Shown: positions 14,981-20,965 of the stretch, one piece after another
How positions within the stretch are numbered: position 1 is the first letter of the stretch
Layout of the letters: the number at the start of each line of letters is the position of its first letter
Assembly (NCBI GenBank): GCA_020024675.1
Contig: JAHHTM010000008.1
Location: 1-20,965 of the forward strand
Direction of reading: 5' to 3'
DNA from: Muricomes sp.
GTDB lineage: Bacteria; Bacillota; Clostridia; Lachnospirales; Lachnospiraceae
Length of the DNA stretch: 20,965 nucleotides
The notes under the pieces: generated by a model
What the model saw: only the letters and a program-made list of their open reading frames with translations
Databases searched by the model: none
What the model was told of the DNA's origin: nothing
Program-made: the position numbers and the translations under genes

Positions 14981-15205
14981 CTAGTTGTTGATCTCAATCA
15001 TCTGCGCGTCTGCTTTTCTAATAGAAAGTTCATATCCACGGATATTTAATTCCATTGGATCACCAAGTGGTGCAACTTTACGGATGTGGATTTCTACACC
15101 TTTTGTAATTCCCATATCCATGATTCTTCTTTTGACAGCACCTTCACCATGAAGTTTAACAACTGTTACAGTATCTCCTACTTTTGCCTCACTAAGATTT
15201 CTCAT
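14981..15205 (-). CDS. feoA: Ferrous iron transport protein A
   Basis: A 74-residue SH3-like FeoA. It shows the family pattern: L-S-E-A-K-V-G-D-T-V-T-V near the start, GEGAVKRRIMDMGITKGVEIHI in the middle and a final GYELSIRKADAQMIEI segment. FeoA binds to and modulates FeoB. It starts at ATG 15205 with GAAAGGAGC (minus strand, 15220-15212) as a ribosome binding site. It is the first gene of the feoAB transcript and has a leader of about 115 bases with two hairpins. Promoter and Fur-like sites are listed separately. Confidence 0.95.
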   Translation of the reverse strand: MRNLSEAKVGDTVTVVKLHGEGAVKRRIMDMGITKGVEIHIRKVAPLGDPMELNIRGYELSIRKADAQMIEINN

Positions 15206-15259
15206 GTGTCTGCTCCTTTCAAAACTTGATACGACCCTTGACTTATTTATAATGTAAAA

Positions 15260-15318
15260 AGTTAGCCAGAGCTAACTAAAGGGCTTTTAGATGGGAGTTA
15301 GAATATGCTAACTCCCAT
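15260..15318 (-). promoter_or_regulatory. feoA leader with two related hairpins/palindromes
   Basis: Palindrome 1 has arms ATGGGAGTTAG (15291-15301) and CTAACTCCCAT (15308-15318). Palindrome 2 is an 18-mer at 15260-15277, with arms AGTTAGC and GCTAACT and a 4-base loop. On the minus strand it is followed by TTTT, like a weak terminator. Both share AGTTAG-N6-CTAACT, so the arms of one could pair with those of the other. Either this is an attenuator-type RNA or the two copies are tandem operators for a dimeric regulator. Confidence 0.6.
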
Positions 15319-15325
15319 TTCTCTC

Positions 15326-15354
15326 ATACTAAACTATATGAGAATAATTGTCAA
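15326..15354 (-). promoter_or_regulatory. Predicted feoAB promoter
   Basis: On the minus strand: -35 TTGACA (15354-15349), 17-base spacer, -10 TAGTAT (15331-15326). Transcription would begin near 15319, at the edge of the first leader hairpin. The -35 element lies inside the Fur-box-like palindrome at 15338-15354. Confidence 0.75.
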
Positions 15355-15396
15355 TAAGGATTAGAAAAAAGAACAATTGTTGATAATAATTATCAA
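15338..15396. promoter_or_regulatory. Two Fur-box-like palindromes upstream of feoA
   Basis: Site A (15380-15396) is a perfect palindrome, TTGATAATAATTATCAA, close to the Fur consensus of GATAAT repeats. Site B (15338-15354), ATGAGAATAATTGTCAA, is an imperfect copy covering the -35 element and spacer. A Fur-type regulator loaded with iron would block the feoAB promoter. No fur gene is in the window. Confidence 0.7.
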
Positions 15397-15404
15397 TAAA
15401 AGTA

Positions 15405-16280
15405 TTATAACATTTCATATCCACTTATAAGAACAGGCATGTTTAATATTCCAAGTTCTTTTTCTAAAAGGACCCCTTCTCTTTTTGGATAATTAAATCC
15501 ATAACTAGCTTTAATACATTGGGATATAAATTGTGTGGCACGATCTAGAGCAACCGGAAGGCTGTCTCCTTGTAAAAGACTTCCAATGACTACACTTGTG
15601 AAGATATCTCCTGTACCGGGATAGAATGCAGGTATATAACGACAACCGACCTTCCAAAAGATGTTATTTTTTCGATCATAGGCAAGGACATTTGTATATT
15701 CTTCTTTCTCAGCATTAGGAACGCTGGTGATCACGACGATCTTAGGTCCCATGTCAGAAAGCTTAAGAAGCCAGTCACGGGCGGTTTCATCATTAATGGT
15801 TTTTGGAGGATTGTCCATTCCAAGAAGAAATGCAGCTTCTGTGAAATTAGGCGTGATCATATCTGCTTTTGCAATCAGTTTTTTCATTTCAGAAATGATC
15901 GTAGTGTCAAAGGAACTGTAAAGTTCTCCATTGTCCCCCATGACAGGATCGACGACAATCAGATTGTCTTCATTCCCAAAATAGTCAATAAAGTCAGAGA
16001 CAATCTCTATTTGTTTTGTAGAACCTAAAAAACCAGAGTAAATACATTCAAAATCCAGATTGATCTTTTTCCAGACGTCAATATACTCGCTCATGGAATC
16101 GGTAAGGTCTATGTAAGAGTAGCTTTCAAAGCCACCTGTATGATTTGAAAGAATAGCGGTAGGAAGAGGACATACTTGAACTCCCATAGTAGATAATGTC
16201 GGGATGATCGCTGTGAGTGAAGAGCGTCCAAAACCGGAAAGGTCGTGGATGGCAGCAACTTTTTTGATTTTTCCGTTCAT
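15405..16280 (-). CDS. pdxY: Pyridoxal/pyridoxamine kinase (ribokinase superfamily)
   Basis: A 291-residue kinase of the PdxK/PdxY group. The N-terminus AAIHDLSGFGRSSLTAIIPTLSTMGVQVCPLPTA is typical of clostridial pyridoxamine kinases. IVVDPVMGDNGELY and MITPNFTEAAFLLG follow. The anion-hole and catalytic motif PGTGDIFTSVVIG lies near residue 232, with Asp as catalytic base. It phosphorylates a B6 vitamer with ATP in the salvage route to pyridoxal phosphate. The start ATG has GCTCCTTT (plus strand, 16289-16296), i.e. AAAGGAGC, 8 bases away. It lies upstream of feoA in the same direction, but feoA has its own promoter, so the genes are separately controlled. The exact vitamer preference (PdxK or PdxY) cannot be told from sequence alone. 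Confidence 0.88.
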   Translation of the reverse strand: MNGKIKKVAAIHDLSGFGRSSLTAIIPTLSTMGVQVCPLPTAILSNHTGGFESYSYIDLTDSMSEYIDVWKKINLDFECIYSGFLGSTKQIEIVSDFIDYFGNEDNLIVVDPVMGDNGELYSSFDTTIISEMKKLIAKADMITPNFTEAAFLLGMDNPPKTINDETARDWLLKLSDMGPKIVVITSVPNAEKEEYTNVLAYDRKNNIFWKVGCRYIPAFYPGTGDIFTSVVIGSLLQGDSLPVALDRATQFISQCIKASYGFNYPKREGVLLEKELGILNMPVLISGYEML

Positions 16281-16418
16281 ATAAAAAAGCTCCTTTATAA
16301 TATAATAGATGATTTTTGAATCTCAGTATAACATAGGAAAAAGATTATTACAATTTACATAAAAACAGCCGAGTGTTAGCCACGTGCTAATAAGGAGGTT
16401 TTTTAAGCGTTTTTCATT
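16281..16418. other. Intergenic region between pyridoxal kinase and recombinase remnant
   Basis: Apart from the kinase promoter it holds a short inverted repeat, TTAGC and GCTAA around 16375-16390, and AAGGAGG followed by T residues near 16392-16402. No reading frame follows that ribosome-binding-like sequence, and no convincing terminator forms. Confidence 0.4.
16325..16353 (-). promoter_or_regulatory. Predicted promoter of the pyridoxal kinase gene
   Basis: On the minus strand: -35 TTGTAA (16353-16348), 17-base spacer, -10 TATACT (16330-16325), followed by an AT-rich leader of about 40 bases and AAAGGAGC. Confidence 0.6.
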
Positions 16419-17321
16419 TTACGATGCTCTAGCGTTGATTATTTTGTTCGTTAAATCAATAAGTTGTTGTTCTGTTGGAATATCCACAAGACCTATTGCT
16501 GTGAAGTATATATCAATTTTTACATTATTGTAAGAATGCTTTTTCTCGTTTTTATGAATCTCACTGAATCAGTTTATTTACGATAGCAGGTGTGAGTTCC
16601 TTTATATCTGTAAATTCGCTTAAGCCTTGTGACAACATTTGCATATCTACTTGTACTTGTTTAGCCTTATCCAGTTCTATTTCACTTGCAACAACAAGTT
16701 TTGATCACTTTATGTACTTTGTAACTGACCGTAGTGCTTTTAACATTCACAGTACATCCTGTATATTGTTGATTATCGAGGATATGCTTTACTGTATCTG
16801 TACACCATCCATAAACATTAGCCGGCATAGGATTGGAAGTTTTCCTATTAATAGAATAAAAATATGCAGTCGGTGTTAATAGTTTTTCGTTTTTAAGTTG
16901 CCTTGCTATTTGGGAAGGGTCTTTGCCTCTAATACATAAATCAAATATCTTTCTGACAACATCAGATGCCGTTTCATCTATCAGCCATTTTTCTTTATCC
17001 ATTTCGTCTTTCATATATCCAAAAGGAACAGTAGAAGAGACTCTAAGACCTTTAGCAGCTTTCAGTTGATTGACGTTTGATGTTTGTGCCACATACCATT
17101 TATTGAAAATATTCGAGAATGGCATCAGCAATAAAGAATTTAGGATGTAAAAATCCGTTTTGTTTGGAATATTCCATAAGAAATTCAGACATTAGATTGT
17201 GTTGTTCCTTTTTCGTTAAGTAGGAAAGCTCTACAGCAGACTTCACTATTGTTAAAGCTTTTCGAGGTTGTGAAAAAGTTAAATCAGTACGAACACCTTG
17301 ACATCGTATACTTTCAATCAG
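16419..17321 (-). pseudogene. Decayed large serine recombinase (mobile-element remnant)
   Basis: Several frames on the minus strand add up to a broken site-specific recombinase. The first fragment (17321-17100) is open for 73 codons. It contains KSAVELSYLTKKEQHNL, which looks ParB-like, then MEYSKQNGFLHPKFF, which looks like the recombinase N-terminal region. The second (17131-16682) has PFSNIFNKWYVAQTS, VPFGYMKDE, DPSQIARQLKNEKLLTPTAY and TVKHILDNQQYTGCTVN, the recombinase domain of TnpX-like proteins. A third frame ending at 16561 gives the coiled-coil end with ELTPAIVNKLIQ. A fourth, ending at 16419, gives KHSYNNVKIDIYFTAIGLVDI, the C-terminal domain. The catalytic serine region is deleted and at least three frame breaks occur, so it is not functional. 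It is the only sign of a mobile element here. Confidence 0.85.
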
Positions 17322-17352
17322 CTATGTATTTTTATGCATTTTATGAATAATA

Positions 17353-17400
17353 GTGCATAAATACGCATATATAAATAAAAAATATGAATAAATATTCAAA
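17353..17400 (+). promoter_or_regulatory. ARG boxes upstream of argG
   Basis: TATGAATAAATATTCAAA at 17383-17400 matches the ArgR/AhrC operator pattern (TGAAT, AT-rich centre, ATTCA) almost perfectly. GTGCATAAATACGCATAT at 17353-17370 is a weaker relative. The strong box ends 7 bases before the -35 element, so an arginine-bound ArgR hexamer could repress the operon. No argR gene is in the window. Confidence 0.75.
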
Positions 17401-17407
17401 TAAAGCG

Positions 17408-17436
17408 TTGACAAGTATGTATAACGAATGTATAAT
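17408..17436 (+). promoter_or_regulatory. Consensus promoter of argGHC
   Basis: -35 TTGACA (17408-17413), 17-base spacer, -10 TATAAT (17431-17436): both hexamers match the sigma-A consensus exactly. Transcription should start near 17443, about 48 bases before argG. It would be very strong if not repressed. Confidence 0.9.
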
Positions 17437-17490
17437 ATGCACATATTGAGGCGATAAACCGTATAAATATACAAAAAGGAGATAATTATT

Positions 17491-18717
17491 ATGAATAAAG
17501 AAAACATTAAAAAGGTTGTACTTGCTTACTCAGGAGGACTTGATACTTCAATCATTATTCCTTGGTTAAAAGAAAATTACAACAACTGTGAAGTTATTGC
17601 AGTTTCTGGTAATGTAGGTCAAGATGATGAACTTGAAGGACTTGAAGAAAAAGCAATCGCAACTGGTGCTTCAAAATTATATGTTTTAGATTTAACAGAA
17701 GAATATGTTGATGATTACATCATTCCAACAATGAAAGCAGGCGCTGTTTATGAAGAATATCTTCTTGGAACAAGTCACGCTCGTCCTTGTATCGCAAAAG
17801 GCTTAGTTGAAATTGCTAAAAAAGAAGGCGCAGATGCAATCGTTCATGGATGCACAGGTAAAGGTAATGACCAAGTCCGTTTTGAACTTGCAGTAAAACA
17901 CTTTGCACCTAATATGCCAATTATTGCACCATGGCGTGAGTGGGATATTAAATCTCGTGATGAAGAGATTGAATACGCAGAGGCTCATAACATTCCTCTT
18001 AAAATAAATCGTGAAACAAACTATTCAAAAGATAAAAACCTTTGGCATCTTTCACACGAAGGGCTTGACCTTGAAGATACAGGAAACGAACCTCAGTATG
18101 AAAAAGAGGGATTTCTAGAAATGGGCGTTTCACCAATAATGGCACCTGATAAGGCAACTTATATAACTTTGGATTTTGAACAGGGGATTCCAGTCGCACT
18201 TGATGGCGAAAAAATGAGTGCTAAAGAAATCATCTTAAAACTCAACGAACTTGGTGGGGCAAACGGAATTGGACTTCTTGATATTGTAGAAAATCGTCTT
18301 GTTGGTATGAAATGCCGTGGCGTATATGAAACACCAGGTGGTGCAATTCTTTATAAAGCACATAGCGTTCTTGAATCAATTTGTCTTGATAAAATGACAA
18401 TGCACGAAAAACAAAAGCTTTCAATCACTTTTGCAGAACTTGTATATAATGGACAATGGTTTACACCACTTCGTGAAGCACTTAGCGCTTTTGTTGATAA
18501 AACTCAAGAAAAAGTTACAGGTACAGTTAAACTTAAATTATATAAAGGCAATATGATTAACGCAGGCGTATGGAGTCCTTACTCACTTTATAGCGAAGAA
18601 ATTGCTACTTTCGGTGAAAGCGATTATGATCAAAAAGATTCAGCAGGATTTATCAATCTTTACGGTTTGCCAATTAAAGTTCAAGCAATCGTAGATGAGA
18701 AAAATCAAAATAAATGA
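17491..18717 (+). CDS. argG: Argininosuccinate synthase
   Basis: A 408-residue ArgG of normal length. The N-terminal ATP pyrophosphatase loop is AYSGGLDTSI (12-21). SHARPCIAKGLVEIA, HGCTGKGNDQVRFEL and APWREWD are the citrulline- and aspartate-binding motifs, and GRGVYETPGG-type residues appear as CRGVYETPGGA. It joins citrulline and aspartate with ATP to give argininosuccinate in the cytoplasm. The ribosome binding site AAAGGAG (17475-17481) is 9 bases upstream. It is the first gene of an argG-argH-argC operon behind a consensus promoter and ARG box. The coding sequence is AT-rich with many CTT and GAA codons. The upstream neighbour is a decayed recombinase, so arrival by transfer is possible but unproven. 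Confidence 0.97.
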   Translation: MNKENIKKVVLAYSGGLDTSIIIPWLKENYNNCEVIAVSGNVGQDDELEGLEEKAIATGASKLYVLDLTEEYVDDYIIPTMKAGAVYEEYLLGTSHARPCIAKGLVEIAKKEGADAIVHGCTGKGNDQVRFELAVKHFAPNMPIIAPWREWDIKSRDEEIEYAEAHNIPLKINRETNYSKDKNLWHLSHEGLDLEDTGNEPQYEKEGFLEMGVSPIMAPDKATYITLDFEQGIPVALDGEKMSAKEIILKLNELGGANGIGLLDIVENRLVGMKCRGVYETPGGAILYKAHSVLESICLDKMTMHEKQKLSITFAELVYNGQWFTPLREALSAFVDKTQEKVTGTVKLKLYKGNMINAGVWSPYSLYSEEIATFGESDYDQKDSAGFINLYGLPIKVQAIVDEKNQNK

Positions 18718-18753
18718 TATTCGATAAAAATAAACTAACGGAGATAAAATATT

Positions 18754-20130
18754 ATGGCTAAAATGTGGGCAGGAAGAACAAGCGGAATAATAGATAGTGT
18801 TGCAGATGATTTTAATTCTTCCATTCATTTTGATTATAAAATGTATAAACAGGATATTAAAGGTAGTATGGCTCACGCTTTAATGCTTGGGGCGCAAAAC
18901 ATTATAACAAAAAAAGAGGCTGAAACTCTTATCGATGGTCTTCAAAGTATCCTTGATGATTTAGAATCAGGCGCACTTAAATTTAATATGAAGTGTGAAG
19001 ATATACATATGTTTGTTGAAGAAGAATTAACATCTCGTCTTGGAGATGTTGGTAAAAAACTTCATACTGCTCGTAGCCGTAATGACCAAGTTGCACTTGA
19101 CATTCGTATGTATCTTCGTGATGAAACAAACGAAATTATCGAACTTACAAAAGATGTAATTAGTGCAATAACTGAAAAAGCAGAAGAGCATAGATCAACA
19201 ATATTGCCAGGATATACACATCTCCAGCGTGCACAACCTATCACTTTTGGGCATCACTTAATGGCTTATGCAATGATGCTTATGCGTGATATAGACAGAT
19301 TTGAAGATTGTTTAAAAAGGATGAATATATCACCAATTGGATGTTGTGCTCTTGCAGGCACTACTTATAATACAGATCGTGTGTTTGAGGCAAAACAACT
19401 TGGCTTTAGTGGTATTTCTATGAATAGCCTTGATGGTGTTTCAGATCGTGATTTTTCTGTTGAACTTATGAGTGATATAGCAATTCTTATGATGCATCTC
19501 TCTCGTTTTTCAGAAGAGATAATTCTTTGGTCAAGTTGGGAGTTTAAGTTCATTGAACTTTCAGACGCATATACAACTGGTTCATCAATTATGCCACAAA
19601 AGAAAAATCCAGATATGGCAGAACTTGTTCGTGGCAAAACTGGCCGTGTTTATGGCGATTTAATGGGACTTTTAACTACATTAAAAGGTTTGCCACTTGC
19701 TTATAACAAAGATATGCAGGAAGATAAAGAAAGTGTGTTTGATGCAGTAGAAACGGTTAAAATGTGCCTTAAAGTCTTTGCACCAATGGTTGCGACTATG
19801 AATGTTTGCACAGATAACATGAAAAAAGCAGCACAGGAAGGTTTTATAAATGCAACAGACCTTGCAGATTATCTTGTTAAAAAAGGTCTTCCTTTCCGTA
19901 GCGCTTATAAAATCTCTGGTCAAATAGTTTCAAAGTGTATAAATGACGGCAAAGTACTTGAAACATTATCACTCTGTGAATATAAATCATTTAGTCCTCT
20001 ATTTGATGAAGACCTTTATAAAGAAATTGATTTAAAAACTTGTGTAGAAAAAAGGATTTCTGAAGGCGGAACTGGTTTAGCATCAGTTGAAAAACAAATT
20101 AAAGCAGTAAAGGAATTTTTAAACCAATGA
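18754..20130 (+). CDS. argH: Argininosuccinate lyase
   Basis: A 458-residue ArgH of typical length in the fumarase/aspartase superfamily. Motifs in order are KMWAGRTSG at the start, LHTARSRNDQVALD (catalytic-site region), LPGYTHLQRAQPITFGHHLMAY (with the catalytic His region) and the signature GSSIMPQKKNPDMAELVRGK with the mobile-loop serine. It splits argininosuccinate into arginine and fumarate, following ArgG. The ribosome binding site is CGGAGATAA, and the gap from argG is 36 bases. Its stop overlaps the argC start (ATGA), so the two are coupled. Confidence 0.97.
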   Translation: MAKMWAGRTSGIIDSVADDFNSSIHFDYKMYKQDIKGSMAHALMLGAQNIITKKEAETLIDGLQSILDDLESGALKFNMKCEDIHMFVEEELTSRLGDVGKKLHTARSRNDQVALDIRMYLRDETNEIIELTKDVISAITEKAEEHRSTILPGYTHLQRAQPITFGHHLMAYAMMLMRDIDRFEDCLKRMNISPIGCCALAGTTYNTDRVFEAKQLGFSGISMNSLDGVSDRDFSVELMSDIAILMMHLSRFSEEIILWSSWEFKFIELSDAYTTGSSIMPQKKNPDMAELVRGKTGRVYGDLMGLLTTLKGLPLAYNKDMQEDKESVFDAVETVKMCLKVFAPMVATMNVCTDNMKKAAQEGFINATDLADYLVKKGLPFRSAYKISGQIVSKCINDGKVLETLSLCEYKSFSPLFDEDLYKEIDLKTCVEKRISEGGTGLASVEKQIKAVKEFLNQ

Positions 20131-20965
20131 AAAAAGTTTTTATAGACGGAAGCGCAGGTACAACAGGACTTCGCCTGCGTGCAAGATTAGAAAAAAGAAA
20201 TGATATTGAACTTATAGAGTTGCCTGAAAAATATCGTAAAAACCTTGATCATATAAAAGAAGCGATGGAAAAAGCAGACGCAGTTGTTCTTTGTCTTCCA
20301 GATGCAGCATCAATAGAGGCAGCAAAAATTGCTCCCAAAGATACGATTTTGCTTGATACTTCTACTGCTCACCGTACAGAAAAAGGCTGGGTTTATGGTC
20401 TTCCGCAGCTTGGAGAACATCAAAAATCAGCAATTAAAAATTCAAAAAGAATTGCAGTTCCAGGTTGTCACGCTTGTGGTTTTGTTACATTGGTTTATCC
20501 ACTCGTTAAGGCTGGAATAATTAAGAAGAATCAAATATTACATTGCTTTTCGCTTACAGGATATAGTGGAGGCGGCAAAAATATGATTGCAGAATACGAG
20601 AGTGAAGAAAAAAGTTCACTACTTAATGCACCTCGATTATATGGACTTACACAACAACATAAACATTTAAAAGAAATGAAAGCAATAACAGATATTGATG
20701 AATTTCCAATATTTGCACCGATTGTATCAAATTTTTATAGTGGAATGCAGGTAATGATTCCAGTTGAACCTAAAAATTTAAATACTGATTTAGAATCTAT
20801 AAAAACTGTATATAAAAATACATATAATGACGAAGTTATTAAGTTTCAAGAAAATGCAAATGAAAACGGTTTTTTATCTGCGGCTGCATTTTCTCAAAAA
20901 GACTGTATGCAAATCACCGTACAGGGGAATGAAGAAAGAGCATTGCTCGTTGCACGCTATGATAA
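20127..20965 (+). CDS. argC: N-acetyl-gamma-glutamyl-phosphate reductase (3' end outside window)
   Basis: The frame is open from ATG 20127 to the window end: 279 codons plus 2 bases. It begins KKVFIDGSAGTTGLRLRARL, the nucleotide-binding start of the shorter, type-2 ArgC group (about 310 residues in all). LLDTSTAHRTEKGWVYGLPQL and VPGCHACGF follow; Cys in GCHACG is the expected catalytic thiol. SLTGYSGGGKNMIAEYE is the usual glycine-rich segment. It reduces N-acetylglutamyl phosphate to the semialdehyde with NADPH, an early step to ornithine. Its start overlaps the argH stop by ATGA. The HAC residues after the catalytic GC differ from the more common YPT/YAT. Remaining ornithine genes (argJ, argB, argD) may lie beyond the window. 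Confidence 0.93.
   Translation, partial: MKKVFIDGSAGTTGLRLRARLEKRNDIELIELPEKYRKNLDHIKEAMEKADAVVLCLPDAASIEAAKIAPKDTILLDTSTAHRTEKGWVYGLPQLGEHQKSAIKNSKRIAVPGCHACGFVTLVYPLVKAGIIKKNQILHCFSLTGYSGGGKNMIAEYESEEKSSLLNAPRLYGLTQQHKHLKEMKAITDIDEFPIFAPIVSNFYSGMQVMIPVEPKNLNTDLESIKTVYKNTYNDEVIKFQENANENGFLSAAAFSQKDCMQITVQGNEERALLVARYD

Noticed and set aside
15404..15409. TATAAT on the minus strand at the end of the pyridoxal kinase gene as a second feo promoter
   Set aside because: The hexamer at the proper distance is TCTTAT, a poor -35, and it lies within the coding end of the kinase gene.
16372..16402. Inverted repeat TTAGC/GCTAA followed by AAGGAGG and T residues
   Set aside because: A 5-bp stem with a 5-base loop is too weak for a terminator, the GGAGG is not followed by a start codon, and no matching copy marks an element end.
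16592..16879. Plus-strand open frame opposite the recombinase remnant
   Set aside because: The minus strand carries the recognisable recombinase motifs; the plus-strand translation is cysteine- and serine-rich without family features.

Overview
The window looks like a chromosomal segment of a low-GC, anaerobic Gram-positive bacterium. I infer a gut clostridium of the Lachnospiraceae type from four things: AT-rich codon use, strong AGGAGG-type ribosome binding sites, several TTG starts, and the gene mix (adenylation/MBOAT surface operon, FeoAB, clostridial Fe-S proteins, and a large serine recombinase of the TnpX-like group). The species cannot be named from the sequence. There are no rRNA, tRNA or CRISPR elements.

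Region 1 (1-5045, + strand) is a surface-modification operon resembling dlt but in the order A-C-B-D. It holds the end of a probable phosphopantetheinyl transferase, a stand-alone adenylation enzyme, a carrier protein, an MBOAT membrane acyltransferase and an SGNH/DltD-like protein. A lysine/glutamate-rich lipoprotein follows. Acyl groups would be activated in the cytoplasm, loaded on the carrier, moved through the MBOAT protein and attached to a surface polymer. Two residues linked to D-alanine binding in DltA appear to be replaced, so the acyl group may not be D-alanine.

Region 2 (5062-8884) has lrgAB on the minus strand. Divergent from it is an SdpR/SdpI-like repressor and immunity pair with its own operator. 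Next comes a compact operon of a ferredoxin, a polytopic Fe-S membrane protein and an ArsR-family repressor. That operon is controlled by a promoter abutting a perfect 26-bp palindrome, and the repressor has two cysteines placed as in the persulfide sensors SqrR/BigR.

Region 3 (8889-16280, - strand) reads from right to left: pyridoxal/pyridoxamine kinase, feoAB behind a Fur-box-like promoter and a leader with two related hairpins, a CydDC-like pair of ABC exporters, and a DUF454/YbaN membrane protein.

Region 4 (16281-20965) starts with a decayed serine recombinase, the scar of a mobile element. Then come argG, argH and the start of argC on the + strand, driven by a consensus promoter with an ARG box. 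These make arginine from citrulline (argGH) and carry out an early ornithine-pathway step (argC).
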